A DNA stretch of 64,000 bases, from the NCBI RefSeq assembly GCF_902167635.1, contig NZ_CABHMS010000011.1, positions 126,501 to 190,500 on the forward strand, in the 5' to 3' direction. This DNA comes from Chitinophaga vietnamensis (GTDB taxonomy: Bacteria > Bacteroidota > Bacteroidia > Chitinophagales > Chitinophagaceae). Position 1 is the stretch's first letter, and each line of letters starts with the position of its first letter. A program made the translations under genes and the position numbers. Of the stretch, positions 10,701-20,664 are shown piece by piece. The notes below the pieces were generated by a model. That model was not told the DNA's origin. It did no database searches and was given only the letters and a program-made list of their open reading frames with translations.

Positions 10701-13700
10701 CTTCGTTCCGGAAAAATCAACTACAGAAAATTGCTCTTTGGCATTTTGCCTTCTCAGGGCTTGTACCAGGTGTATGTCTTTAGCTGATGAGCCGAGCAAG
10801 ATGGTAGCCGTTTCGCCGGGTTGAACGCTGGTTGAGGATATGTATTTCCATAGATAGGATGGATAAGGCAGTTCTTTTATATCAGGATTGATGATCTCGA
10901 ATACGGCCCGTTGCTGCACGGTATCGCCCTTATCATCTTTGGCGTTTACCTGCAATTCATACAGTCCTGGCGCCAGTTTGGGAAGATCCAGCGCCACTTT
11001 GCCATCGGAGGTGCTCACCACTTCTTTCTGATACAGCGATGCGCCGCGAGGCCATGTATCCTGCTTATCTTCATCTTTATAAATATCTTTCGGAAACAGT
11101 TTAACATATTCCTCTTCCGCCATCACAAACTGATCCGGCTGTGGCCAGTAACGCGGGCGCAGCAAGCGTTTGCCGGGTTGCACTGGTTTCAGTTGCAGTT
11201 GCATGGTTACGGGAACGAAGGCGCCATTGAGGTTCCGGGTTTGTATGTGCGCCTGTTTGATATCTTTCTGCACGGCAGCTGCTGGCATCGCCATTTCGAT
11301 TTCCAGCGATTGGTAGCCGGCGCTGATATCCTGGCTGCCACTTCTTGTTTCACCGTTGATATCGGTAACATCAGCTGTTACCACATAGGTGAAAATGGGT
11401 TTCGTAGCCGGGTTGATGGTCCTGTCGGGCAATGCAGGGAAGCGCACACTGAAGCTGCCATCTGCGGCAGTCGTGGTGGTGCCACTGGTGATCTCACGGC
11501 TGCTGCCGTAAGGAATATAGCCGCGCGTAAGCCAGGGATAAGGGAAACGCACCCTTCTTTCCACCCGGTATTTTACGGTGGCGCCATCGATATTATTACC
11601 GGCGTACGCCAGGGCTTTGGCGTGGGTGATAACGGTATCGCCTAAACGATAAGCCAGTTTCACGGTATCGAACTTCACTTCAAATTTCGGGCGTTTGTAC
11701 TCTTCTACGCTGAAATAAACTTCCGATTTCGTTTTTTCATCTACCAACCTGTATTCCCCGTTCAAACGGCCTTCCGGCAGGGTGAACTTGCCGGAGTAGG
11801 AACCATATTCATTGGTGAGCTGTACCATCTGGGCTACCTTCTGATAGTTGGCATCATAGAGCAACACGTTGGTGGTAAAGCCTTCCAGCGGCTTGCTCCC
11901 GTTGCCGTCCTTGTCTTTCTGCAATACAATGCCTTTGAAGTAAAGGGTTTGTCCGGGCCGGTAGATGCTCCTGTCGGTAAACAGGAAGGTTTGCGGCTTC
12001 GGCGTCGCCTTTGTTGCCGCCTCATTGGAGTGGTAGAGATAAGCGTCGTTATCGGTAATATAGAGTGAGTCTTTGCCATTGGTCCAGCGAATGAGCACAC
12101 TGTAGTAATCCAGGGATACATCTGTAGAGATGTGGATGCTGCCATCTTTGTTGGTATTGCCATTGAAGATCAGCTTGGGTTCTTTCTTGTCCTGGTAGAT
12201 ATCGTAGGTCCAGAGATCCAGGCGGGCGCCGGCCAAAGGCGCGCCGGTGCTGCGGTCCAGCGCATAGGCATCTTTACCGTTATGGATATACGAAATATTG
12301 GATACGCTGAGCAGCTGGCCCGTCATCAGATTTTTTTCTGAAGAGAAAGAAGGATCGTTGGATACCAGCAGGAAGTATTGTCCTACCGGCAGGGCGTCTA
12401 CTTTTATTTCTGTGCTGTGCGGGAGATAGTCCTGCGGATCGGGCAGCGGCTGATCCCAGGTTTTGAGGCTTGGGGATTTCAGGAAGTTGCTGATCGTTTT
12501 ATTGTTGACATCGAAGCGGCCCTCATACAGCAAGGCTTTGCGGGTATCGTCATTCAAGGGCAGGAGGCGCAGGTATACTTTATTGATGTTGGTGTATTTC
12601 ACGAGCAGGCGGAAGGGTTGTTCAGGCACATTCACTTTTTCCACCGAAAAATCGAGCGATTTGCTGTTGATCGTATACAGCAGGTTGCTGGCTTGTATAG
12701 CGCCGTATGATCCCGGATATTGCGCGATGGCTTTTTCCGCCAGAGCTTTTGCCTGTCTCATTTTTTCCGCATTGCCTGGATGCTCGTTGCCGGCGGGCCT
12801 TCCCTTCATAAAGTATTCGCCTGCCAGCATTGCCATGATCTCTGCCACGCCGCTTTCATGGCTGTAGGTCTGCATCATTTGCGACAATGCTTTTTCGTAT
12901 AGTTCATCATGTTCGGGAGCTACGCTGATCTGCTTCATGTAGCTGATGCGGTCTTTGTCGGCTTCGAGGAGGGCGGCGTTCTGTCCATTTTTTTCATGTG
13001 TGGAGAGGAGTTCCTGAAAGAGCAGCAGGGCGCGGTATTGCAGGGAAGCGCTGTCTGTATTTTTGAAGTGGTGGCTGGCGAAAGTGGCTGCTGGCGCGAA
13101 TGCGGCGGGATCGTCGAGTTCGAACTGGTTGGCCGGGTGTTGCAGGGTACTTTCGCCGGATTTATAATAGTCGAGGGCACGATGCGCGAGGAGATCGTAG
13201 AGCGAGGGCCAGAGGCCATCGGTGTTTTTGCCTTTATCGATCACTGGCGCGAGTGGTTCATAATCTGTTTTCTTCAGCAGGGCGGCTGGTTCCAGGGATG
13301 CCTGGTAGGCGGCTGTGATCTCGCGATTGAGCCGGCTGGCGGTCCAGGTGGTGATGTCGCCGCCTTCGTCGTTGGCGATGGTGGTGAGATTGTAGAGGCG
13401 ATAGCGGTTGTTCATGAGATAGTTCCAGAGCATCTCGCCTCTGAGGCTTTGGAGCACGGCGCGCTGGATGCCGCTGGTACGGGTGATCTCTTTGCTGACA
13501 TGCTCGAGGTTCTGTTGCACGCTGCTGTCGGAGAAGGCGGACGTGTATTTGAGCTGATGTATCAGCGCTTTGAGTTGTTCGCCTTCGTTCTTGTCTTTCA
13601 CAGCCTGATCGTAAATCTCGTTTACAATTTTAAGGGCTGATTTGGGCAGGCCGTTCTTTTCTTCTTTTGCTACCGCATTCCACAGTCCGGTGTATTTGGA

Positions 13701-13763
13701 TTGGGCCATCATGTTGTTGGTGCTAATGATTAAAACAATGACTATGCTGATGAATGATCTCAT
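7707..13763 (-). CDS. Alpha-2-macroglobulin family protein with intact thioester motif
   Basis: A 2018-residue exported protein with a cleavable signal peptide ending in MMAQ; no lipobox cysteine follows, unlike the E. coli lipoprotein homologue. The MG2-like domain near residue 600 has DRSIYRPGQTLYFKG. The A2M domain near residue 1280 has MPEALTKWKFLGLAHTKELA. The reactive thioester is C1478-A-E-Q1481 within FPYECAEQVFNRYY, followed by an alpha/alpha thioester domain with GAFPWFSG. Bacterial A2Ms are thought to trap proteases that enter the periplasm after envelope damage. No penicillin-binding protein 1C gene, its common partner in proteobacteria, lies nearby. The gene is apparently monocistronic. 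Its length is above the roughly 1500-1900 usual for the family, mostly from an extended helical N-terminal region (about 1-350). Confidence 0.95.
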   Translation of the reverse strand: MRSFISIVIVLIISTNNMMAQSKYTGLWNAVAKEEKNGLPKSALKIVNEIYDQAVKDKNEGEQLKALIHQLKYTSAFSDSSVQQNLEHVSKEITRTSGIQRAVLQSLRGEMLWNYLMNNRYRLYNLTTIANDEGGDITTWTASRLNREITAAYQASLEPAALLKKTDYEPLAPVIDKGKNTDGLWPSLYDLLAHRALDYYKSGESTLQHPANQFELDDPAAFAPAATFASHHFKNTDSASLQYRALLLFQELLSTHEKNGQNAALLEADKDRISYMKQISVAPEHDELYEKALSQMMQTYSHESGVAEIMAMLAGEYFMKGRPAGNEHPGNAEKMRQAKALAEKAIAQYPGSYGAIQASNLLYTINSKSLDFSVEKVNVPEQPFRLLVKYTNINKVYLRLLPLNDDTRKALLYEGRFDVNNKTISNFLKSPSLKTWDQPLPDPQDYLPHSTEIKVDALPVGQYFLLVSNDPSFSSEKNLMTGQLLSVSNISYIHNGKDAYALDRSTGAPLAGARLDLWTYDIYQDKKEPKLIFNGNTNKDGSIHISTDVSLDYYSVLIRWTNGKDSLYITDNDAYLYHSNEAATKATPKPQTFLFTDRSIYRPGQTLYFKGIVLQKDKDGNGSKPLEGFTTNVLLYDANYQKVAQMVQLTNEYGSYSGKFTLPEGRLNGEYRLVDEKTKSEVYFSVEEYKRPKFEVKFDTVKLAYRLGDTVITHAKALAYAGNNIDGATVKYRVERRVRFPYPWLTRGYIPYGSSREITSGTTTTAADGSFSVRFPALPDRTINPATKPIFTYVVTADVTDINGETRSGSQDISAGYQSLEIEMAMPAAAVQKDIKQAHIQTRNLNGAFVPVTMQLQLKPVQPGKRLLRPRYWPQPDQFVMAEEEYVKLFPKDIYKDEDKQDTWPRGASLYQKEVVSTSDGKVALDLPKLAPGLYELQVNAKDDKGDTVQQRAVFEIINPDIKELPYPSYLWKYISSTSVQPGETATILLGSSAKDIHLVQALRRQNAKEQFSVVDFSGTKKFDVKATEQDRGGISTAFTFVKDSRVFSINETIAVPWDSKDLQMKLAAHRNKLEPGEKEQWSIQITGHNGDKAAAELLATMYDASLDAFRTHDWQVPGIYPYIGSATSFAGLNNFDDISSVMLVNGMDQRPDIFKERIFPSLNLFGWSIGQPVYRYGNNVRIRGVASMGVAPAAPAPSAERRMMKKELAVAMVQADDAAGAKVADTTGKGGESKPVNEPTAIARKDFRETAFFFPALHTDKDGNVTFGFTMPEALTKWKFLGLAHTKELAFGYQTADIVTQKTLMVQPNAPRFLREGDKISFSAKVSNLSDTQLIGHARLELLDAATMQPVDGWFQNIFPVQHFTAKAGQSAVVNFPLQIPNGFASTLLYRITAQAGNFSDGEENALPVLTNRMLVTESMPLAMRGDGKEQFTFTKLLHSGESQTLQQHAITVEYTSNPAWYAVQALPYLMQFPYECAEQVFNRYYANALATHIVATVPAIKTIFDKWKTTDTAALLSNLQKNEELKSLLLQQTPWVLEAKNEAERKHNIALLFDLNTMDKGRNAALKSLKEKQLGNGAFPWFSGMWEDRYITQYILAGIGHLQQIATLNDPDAKAIAKKAIGYLDQRLVADYKEVQKAKNKNADQLSQIQVHYLYARSFFNEPMSAATRTAMDYYLAQEKKHWLTQSKFAQGMIAITLFKNDDKVTPTAILKSLKENAMNSKEMGMYWKDITGGYDWYQAPIETQALLIEAFDVVGKDANAVADMKTWLLKNKQTNNWHTTKATADACYAMLLHGSNWLAATPQVHIQLGNETISSATESTEAGTGYLKTRIDTKDVKPAMGNISVTVKDSKGQPSWGAVYWQYFEQLDKITAAKTPLVIEKELFREVNSDQGPVLTKITEGHELKIGDKVKVRIVLRTDRSMEYIHLKDMRAACFEPANVISAAKWQNGLSYYESTRDASTDFFFSYLPKGTYVFEYTLFTTHEGKFSNGISTAQCMYAPEFSAHSEGLNFKVAE

Positions 13764-13842
13764 ACAGGGTTTGGATTTAAGGTAAGTTACTTTATCTACA
13801 GCAGATAGATGCGGGGACTAACAGCAATTCCATAAAATAAAA

Positions 13843-13884
13843 AAGGTGAAAAGTGGCGGGTTGGCCCGATTCACTTTTCACCTT
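13843..13884 (-). terminator. Intrinsic terminator of sucD
   Basis: A 13-base perfect stem (AAGGTGAAAAGTG with CACTTTTCACCTT) with an inner CGGG/CCCG pairing. On the minus strand it is followed by a T-rich run, the expected layout for the end of sucD 20 bases upstream. Confidence 0.85.
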
Positions 13885-13903
13885 GAAGATATTGAAGAAA
13901 GGC

Positions 13904-14791
13904 TTACGCGAGTACGCCTTTTTTGCTCAGTACTTCTGCCATTGTTTTACCGATGTTGGCGGGGCTTTCCACAACGTGAACGCCACATTCGGCCATGATC
14001 TTCATTTTAGCGGCGGCAGTATCTTCGGCTCCGCCGATGATAGCGCCGGCGTGGCCCATACGGCGGCCCGGAGGCGCAGTCTGGCCAGCGATGAAGCCAA
14101 CAACAGGTTTGGTACCATTTTCTTTGATCCAGCGGGCAGCTTCAGCTTCCATGCTGCCGCCGATTTCGCCGATCATGATGATACCTTCTGTTTCGGGATC
14201 GTTCATCAGCAGTTCCACAGCATCTTTGGTGGGGGTGCCGATGATCGGGTCGCCACCGATACCGATGGCGGTAGAAACACCGAGACCAGCTTTTACTACC
14301 TGGTCGGCCGCTTCGTAGGTGAGGGTACCGGATTTGGATACGATACCGATCTTGCCTTTTTTGAAGATGAAGCCGGGCATGATACCTACTTTGGCTTCTT
14401 CGGCGGTGATCACGCCTGGGCAGTTAGGCCCGATGAGGCGGGTGTTAGTACCCTGCAGGAAGTTTTTGGCTTTGATCATGTCCTGAACAGGAATGCCTTC
14501 TGTGATACAAACCACCAGGGCAATACCTGCTTCGGTAGCTTCCATGATGGCGTCAGCTGCAAAAGCCGGCGGAACGAAAATGATAGAAACATTGGCGCCA
14601 GTAGCTTTTACGGCATCGGCAACGGTATTGAACACCGGGCGTTCCAGGTGAGTAGTGCCGCCTTTACCAGGCGTAACGCCGCCAACCACCTGTGTACCGT
14701 ATTCGATCATCTGTGTAGCATGGAATGTACCTTCAGTACCGGTAAATCCCTGAACAATCACTTTACTATCCTTATTAACTAAAACACTCAT
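13904..14791 (-). CDS. sucD: Succinate--CoA ligase (ADP-forming) subunit alpha
   Basis: TCA-cycle enzyme subunit that carries the phosphohistidine and binds CoA. 295 residues, standard for the family. Visible features are the CoA-binding start ([19 protein letters not shown]), [11 protein letters not shown], and [13 protein letters not shown] with the active-site histidine at 247, equivalent to His246 of E. coli SucD. The beta subunit (sucC) is not adjacent, so in this genome the two are unlinked. It has its own strong promoter and terminator and is flanked by unrelated genes. Confidence 0.97.
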   Translation of the reverse strand: MSVLVNKDSKVIVQGFTGTEGTFHATQMIEYGTQVVGGVTPGKGGTTHLERPVFNTVADAVKATGANVSIIFVPPAFAADAIMEATEAGIALVVCITEGIPVQDMIKAKNFLQGTNTRLIGPNCPGVITAEEAKVGIMPGFIFKKGKIGIVSKSGTLTYEAADQVVKAGLGVSTAIGIGGDPIIGTPTKDAVELLMNDPETEGIIMIGEIGGSMEAEAARWIKENGTKPVVGFIAGQTAPPGRRMGHAGAIIGGAEDTAAAKMKIMAECGVHVVESPANIGKTMAEVLSKKGVLA

Positions 14792-14842
14792 CGCGCTTGT
14801 TTTATTGGTTTATTATTTTATATGTTTATCTGTCAGGTGCGG

Positions 14843-14873
14843 CAAAAATAAGCTGATTTGGACAATTCTGCAA
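14843..14873 (-). promoter_or_regulatory. Promoter of sucD (TTG-N20-TATTTTTG)
   Basis: On the minus strand a TTG (14873-14871) is followed 20 bases later by TATTTTTG (14850-14843), an essentially full match to the Bacteroidota housekeeping promoter. The sucD ATG lies 51 bases beyond the -7 element. Confidence 0.75.
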
Positions 14874-14887
14874 TTTAGTTCCTGCGG

Positions 14888-15709
14888 TTATTTGGAGCCG
14901 CCGCCCTGCTGCTTTTTCAGCTCATCTTTCCAGCTGCCGTCCTTGAAGAGGTCGAGCTGGCGCATTTCCTTGGCTTCGCGGAGGAATTCGGAAGCGAAGA
15001 TAAAGTCGTTCAGGCGCTGGTCCTTGCTGAAAACAATCTCTTTATTATTGCCTTCCCACTGTTTTTGTCCCTGGTACATATACACGATGTTATCACCGCT
15101 TTCCATTACGGTGTTCATATCATGGGTATTGATAACAGTGGTGATATTGTATTCAACGGTCAGTTCCTTGATCAATTTGTCGATCACGAGGGAGGTCTGC
15201 GGATCGAGGCCGGAGTTGGGCTCATCGCAGAAAAGGTATTTGGGATTGAGCACAATGGCCCTTGCGATCCCCACCCTTTTTTTCATACCGCCGCTGATCT
15301 CGGCAGGGAATTTTTTGGCGGCATCTTTCAGGTTCACTCGCTCCAGGCATTCTTCTACCCGCTTTTTCTTCTCTCTGTAACTACCTGTACCGAACATATC
15401 CAGCGGGAACATCACATTCTGTTCTACGGTCATGCTGTCGAACAATGCAGAGCCCTGGAACAGCATTCCAATTTGCTGGCGTACTTCTTTTTTCTGTTTC
15501 TCGTCCATGCTGGTAAAGTCCTGATCGCCATACAGGATCTTGCCGCTATCTACTGCTATCAGGCCTACCATGCACTTCATCATCACGGTTTTGCCGCTGC
15601 CGCTGGCGCCGATGATGAGGTTCACCTTCCCCGACTCCATTACTGCGGATACGCCTTTCAATATTTCCCTGTCGCCAAAGCCTTTTTTTATGTCTTGCAG
15701 TTCAATCAT
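14888..15709 (-). CDS. mlaF: ABC transporter ATP-binding protein, MlaF/Ttg2A family
   Basis: Cytoplasmic ATPase of an MCE-type phospholipid transporter. 273 residues from ATG 15709 (MIELQDIKKGFGD). An in-frame extension up to 15775 is possible but would overlap the mlaE coding sequence and is unlike the family. Walker A is GASGSGKTVMMKC, the signature is EISGGMKKRVGIARAI (the GGMKKR form is typical of MlaF/TGD3-like ATPases), and Walker B is LFCDEPNSGLDP. It lies 16 bases after the permease gene on the same strand. No MlaD-type MCE gene follows here; sucD is next with its own promoter. The symbol follows family resemblance; direction of transport is not predictable. Confidence 0.9.
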   Translation of the reverse strand: MIELQDIKKGFGDREILKGVSAVMESGKVNLIIGASGSGKTVMMKCMVGLIAVDSGKILYGDQDFTSMDEKQKKEVRQQIGMLFQGSALFDSMTVEQNVMFPLDMFGTGSYREKKKRVEECLERVNLKDAAKKFPAEISGGMKKRVGIARAIVLNPKYLFCDEPNSGLDPQTSLVIDKLIKELTVEYNITTVINTHDMNTVMESGDNIVYMYQGQKQWEGNNKEIVFSKDQRLNDFIFASEFLREAKEMRQLDLFKDGSWKDELKKQQGGGSK

Positions 15710-15725
15710 GATTATTCGTAATTGC

Positions 15726-16469
15726 TTACAGTAATATTGCCGACAATGCGTAGTCCATGAAGAGGATAAGCACACAGCTTACTACCACAGAGGTGGTGCT
15801 GGCCTTACCGATCTCGAGGGCGCCGCCCTGCACATTGTAGCCGTAGTAAGCGGATACGCTGGCAATGATAAACCCAAATGTATAGGATTTGGCCATGGCA
15901 AAAAATACGTTGTATGCTTTAAACTCTTGCCGCAGCCCCTGCATAAATTGTTCGCTGGAGATGATGCCGGACAACACGCCCGCTTCTTTACCGCCCCAAA
16001 TACCGAGGAAGCCGGCAATGGCCACCAGCACGGGAATCATGAGCACTGCGGCGAGTATCTTCGGCAGGATCAGGTATCCTTTGGTATTGATGCCCATGAT
16101 CTCCAATGCGTCGATCTGTTCGGAGATGCGCATGTTACCTAATTCTGATGCTATCTTGGAGCCGATCACGCCAGCCAGTACGATAGAAGTGAGCGTGGGC
16201 GCAAATTCCAGGATGATGGTATCTCTCACCACCTGTGCAATGGTACTCTTGGGAATGATAGGGCTGACCAGCTGATAAGCTGTTTGCAAAGTAGTAACAC
16301 CCCCCATGAACAGCGAAATGATGAACACTATCCCGAACGACCCTACGCCGATATCCACACATTGCTGCATAAACTGTTTCCAGTACATCTTCATGTTTTC
16401 CGGCCGGGAAAACATGCCTTTGAGCATGAGCAGGTAGCTTCCGAAATGATAGAAGAATTTAAACTCCAT
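15726..16469 (-). CDS. mlaE: ABC transporter permease, MlaE family
   Basis: 247-residue inner-membrane permease. The N terminus is an interfacial helix followed by hydrophobic segments; the conserved MlaE core shows as MGGVTTLQTAYQL, EFAPTLTSIVLAGVIGSKIASELGNM and EQIDALEIMGINTKGYLILPK. It ends with SFGFIIASVSAYYGYN-like and TTSVVVSCVLILFMDY segments. It pairs with the MlaF ATPase 16 bases downstream and follows a gene of unknown function by 62 bases. In Bacteroidota such pairs normally work with an MCE-domain protein, which is not visible nearby. Confidence 0.92.
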   Translation of the reverse strand: MEFKFFYHFGSYLLMLKGMFSRPENMKMYWKQFMQQCVDIGVGSFGIVFIISLFMGGVTTLQTAYQLVSPIIPKSTIAQVVRDTIILEFAPTLTSIVLAGVIGSKIASELGNMRISEQIDALEIMGINTKGYLILPKILAAVLMIPVLVAIAGFLGIWGGKEAGVLSGIISSEQFMQGLRQEFKAYNVFFAMAKSYTFGFIIASVSAYYGYNVQGGALEIGKASTTSVVVSCVLILFMDYALSAILL

Positions 16470-16531
16470 AACTGGTCAAAGATATGAAGGATTTTTCCAA
16501 TCGTATCCTAAATTCAGATTAAATCAGCTGC

Positions 16532-17563
16532 TTATCTCAAACTGCTTACCAGCAAGCGTTTCAGGCTACGCTCGATAATTTCGCCCATCGTTTTACAGTG
16601 GGCAAAAACGGGATCGTGATAGTAGTCGGCCAGTTCCTGTCCCAGCTGCTGTATCTTTTCGGGGAACGATACCCGGTCGGTCATGATCACATCGCGGAGG
16701 TCTTTGATGCGGTGCCGCTGCACTTTGATACGGCGGGCCATCAGTGCCCGTTCCTCTTGCTGGTATTGTTTCACCACTTCTGCATTGAGGTGCTTCATGG
16801 CCAGCTCCACGAACACGCGGTTCTCCTTGAAGAACTGCGGCATATATAAAGTACGTTTGCCTTCGTAAAACTGCTGATCAAAGTCGATCGCCCTGATACG
16901 GAACTGCACATCATCGAAATCAGGGGTGATATCGAATACGAAATTATAGGAGCGCATATCGCCCAACAGGCGCGCGAAACAGCGCTCATTGAATTTCACG
17001 AACTCTTTGGCGATACGTTTGGGATTAAATTCCGGGCGGTTCAGGTAATGCTCGATGAACTGATCTCCGGGCACACCGGCGATGTGCTCCTCTACCAATG
17101 TATTACCATCTATCAGAAAATTCATCCAGTAGGGAGAAAGGATGTGTTCCAGCTCCAGGCCGTAGATGCGCGATGCATCGGCTATTTTGATGTAGAAGTA
17201 GTCGTAAACTTCGTTGTAATTATTGACGATCTTGATACGGAAAGGATGTGAATTACCAAAGGTGCAATAATCGATCCGTTCGATGTGAAGGTGTTCTTCG
17301 GCGGCCTGGTCGCCACCGGCTTTGAGAATGGAATAAATGCGCTTGAGGCCCGCATGTATAGGCCCCATCATGCTTTGCGGGTAGAAGGCCGTTTCCCATA
17401 AGGTGTCTTTCCCATCCTTATCATATACGGCGATAGCATGATCATAATAACGCAGCTCTTCGTAAGATAATGGCAGCTTCACTTCCCGCTCGTACAACTT
17501 GAGATAGTTGCGGAAAGCCTGATTGATAGGAAAGAATATCTTTTTGCGGGAGATCGTTTGCAT
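16532..17563 (-). CDS. Unrecognised 343-residue protein with kinase-like motif spacing
   Basis: I do not recognise the family by name. The protein is soluble, with no signal peptide or membrane segment, and ends in a basic helical region (about 270-343). Three segments occur in the order and spacing of a protein-kinase-like (APH/HipA-type) fold: FYIKIAD with Lys126 like a strand-beta3 lysine; LLGDMRSYNFVFD with D202 and N207 spaced five apart as in a catalytic loop; and RIRAIDFDQQ with D227 like the metal-binding aspartate. VEEHIAGVPG (about 158) could be a hinge. It precedes mlaE-mlaF by 62 bases on the same strand and may be cotranscribed. The fold is my inference; the function is unknown. 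Confidence 0.75.
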   Translation of the reverse strand: MQTISRKKIFFPINQAFRNYLKLYEREVKLPLSYEELRYYDHAIAVYDKDGKDTLWETAFYPQSMMGPIHAGLKRIYSILKAGGDQAAEEHLHIERIDYCTFGNSHPFRIKIVNNYNEVYDYFYIKIADASRIYGLELEHILSPYWMNFLIDGNTLVEEHIAGVPGDQFIEHYLNRPEFNPKRIAKEFVKFNERCFARLLGDMRSYNFVFDITPDFDDVQFRIRAIDFDQQFYEGKRTLYMPQFFKENRVFVELAMKHLNAEVVKQYQQEERALMARRIKVQRHRIKDLRDVIMTDRVSFPEKIQQLGQELADYYHDPVFAHCKTMGEIIERSLKRLLVSSLR

Positions 17564-17570
17564 TTACGAA

Positions 17571-17640
17571 TGTAAGGATTTTCGGATTTTTTGATTGAGG
17601 GAGACTCTCCCACCAATCAAAAAATCCGAAAATCCTCACA
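17571..17640. repeat. Intergenic palindrome, GGATTTTCGGATTT family
   Basis: Inverted arms of 27 bases with one mismatch (left 17571-17597, right 17614-17640), containing AAGGATTTTCGGATTTTTTG, closed by a GGGAG/CTCCC inner stem. It fills the gap between the malic enzyme stop (17652) and the next start (17563), ending 8 bases before that ATG. It probably ends or buffers the malic enzyme transcript. Confidence 0.85.
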
Positions 17641-17651
17641 TCCCTAAATAT

Positions 17652-19958
<2,307 letters not shown>

Positions 19959-20010
19959 ATAAATATATAGATTGTTATTGGGCGTGCAATATACGAACTA
20001 TTGTGCTAAG

Positions 20011-20036
20011 GAGGTCTACCAAAATAGTGTGACCTC
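20011..20036. promoter_or_regulatory. Operator-like dyad over the malic enzyme promoter
   Basis: GAGGTC (20011-20016) and its inverted copy GACCTC (20031-20036) are 14 bases apart, centre to centre 20 bases, straddling the predicted -7 element. The geometry suits a dimeric regulator, but six-base arms could be chance. Confidence 0.3.
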
Positions 20037-20048
20037 TACGGGATACAA
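20020..20048 (-). promoter_or_regulatory. Promoter of the malic enzyme gene (TTG-N19-TATTTTG)
   Basis: Minus-strand TTG (20048-20046), 19-base spacer, then TATTTTG (20026-20020), one base short of the TAnnTTTG consensus. The predicted leader is about 60 bases. Confidence 0.55.
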
Positions 20049-20092
20049 CATAAATTTACTTACTTTTACAGCGTTAAACATTCATAAATATC

Positions 20093-20533
20093 ATGATACA
20101 ACGCATCCAGAGTCTTTACCTCCTATTGGCTGCCGGTGCTGGTGCGGCCACCCTGTTCTATAATCTTTGGAAGGCCAAATTAAGCAATGGCACTGAATCC
20201 TACGTGAATGCATCCAGCAATTACGTGATGTACGTGATTTATATTGTGATCATACTGTTGGCATTGGGCTGCATCTTTTTGTACAAGCGGAGAAAGCTCC
20301 AGTTCCGGTTAACGGTGTTCAACATCCTTTTTGCGATTGGCGCGCTGGTGCTGCAATATTCCATTGTACAACAAACGGCTAACAAGCTGAATTCCGGCGG
20401 CGTTACCATCACGAGCGCTACTTACCTGCCCGCGTCTTTTCTGCCGGTGGCCCTGATCATATTGCTGTTCCTCGCTGCGAGAGGGATTTATAAAGATGAG
20501 AAATTGATTAAATCATTGGATAGGTTGAGATGA
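20093..20533 (+). CDS. DUF4293 family membrane protein
   Basis: 146-residue integral membrane protein with four hydrophobic segments: LLLAAGAGAATLFYNLW, VMYVIYIVIILLALGCIFLY, FNILFAIGALVLQYSI and FLPVALIILLFLAARGI. It starts MIQRIQSLYLLLAA, the usual beginning of this Bacteroidota family, and ends in a basic tail (KLIKSLDRLR). Function is unknown. It is divergent from the malic enzyme gene and convergent with uvrA. Its TGA stop sits inside the left arm of a 60-base inverted repeat. The start is the first ATG after the intergenic region. Confidence 0.9.
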   Translation: MIQRIQSLYLLLAAGAGAATLFYNLWKAKLSNGTESYVNASSNYVMYVIYIVIILLALGCIFLYKRRKLQFRLTVFNILFAIGALVLQYSIVQQTANKLNSGGVTITSATYLPASFLPVALIILLFLAARGIYKDEKLIKSLDRLR

Positions 20534-20664
20534 CCAGGATTAAACGGATTTATAAGATTAATAAGATTTTACGGCGAGATCTTCTGGAAGATTATATTTA
20601 TTCCTCCAGAAGATCTCGCCGTAAAATCTTATTAATCTTATAAATCCGTTTAATCCTGGTCATC
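20529..20664. repeat. Perfect 60-base inverted repeat between convergent genes
   Basis: The left arm 20529-20588 and right arm 20605-20664 are exact reverse complements over 60 bases, separated by a 16-base AT-rich spacer. The arms reach into the stop codons of both converging genes (TGA at 20531-20533 on plus; TGA at 20663-20665 on minus). Arms carry degenerate GGATTTATAAGATTAATAAG-type runs like the other intergenic palindromes here. Probably a bidirectional terminator, though far longer than one needs. Confidence 0.95.
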
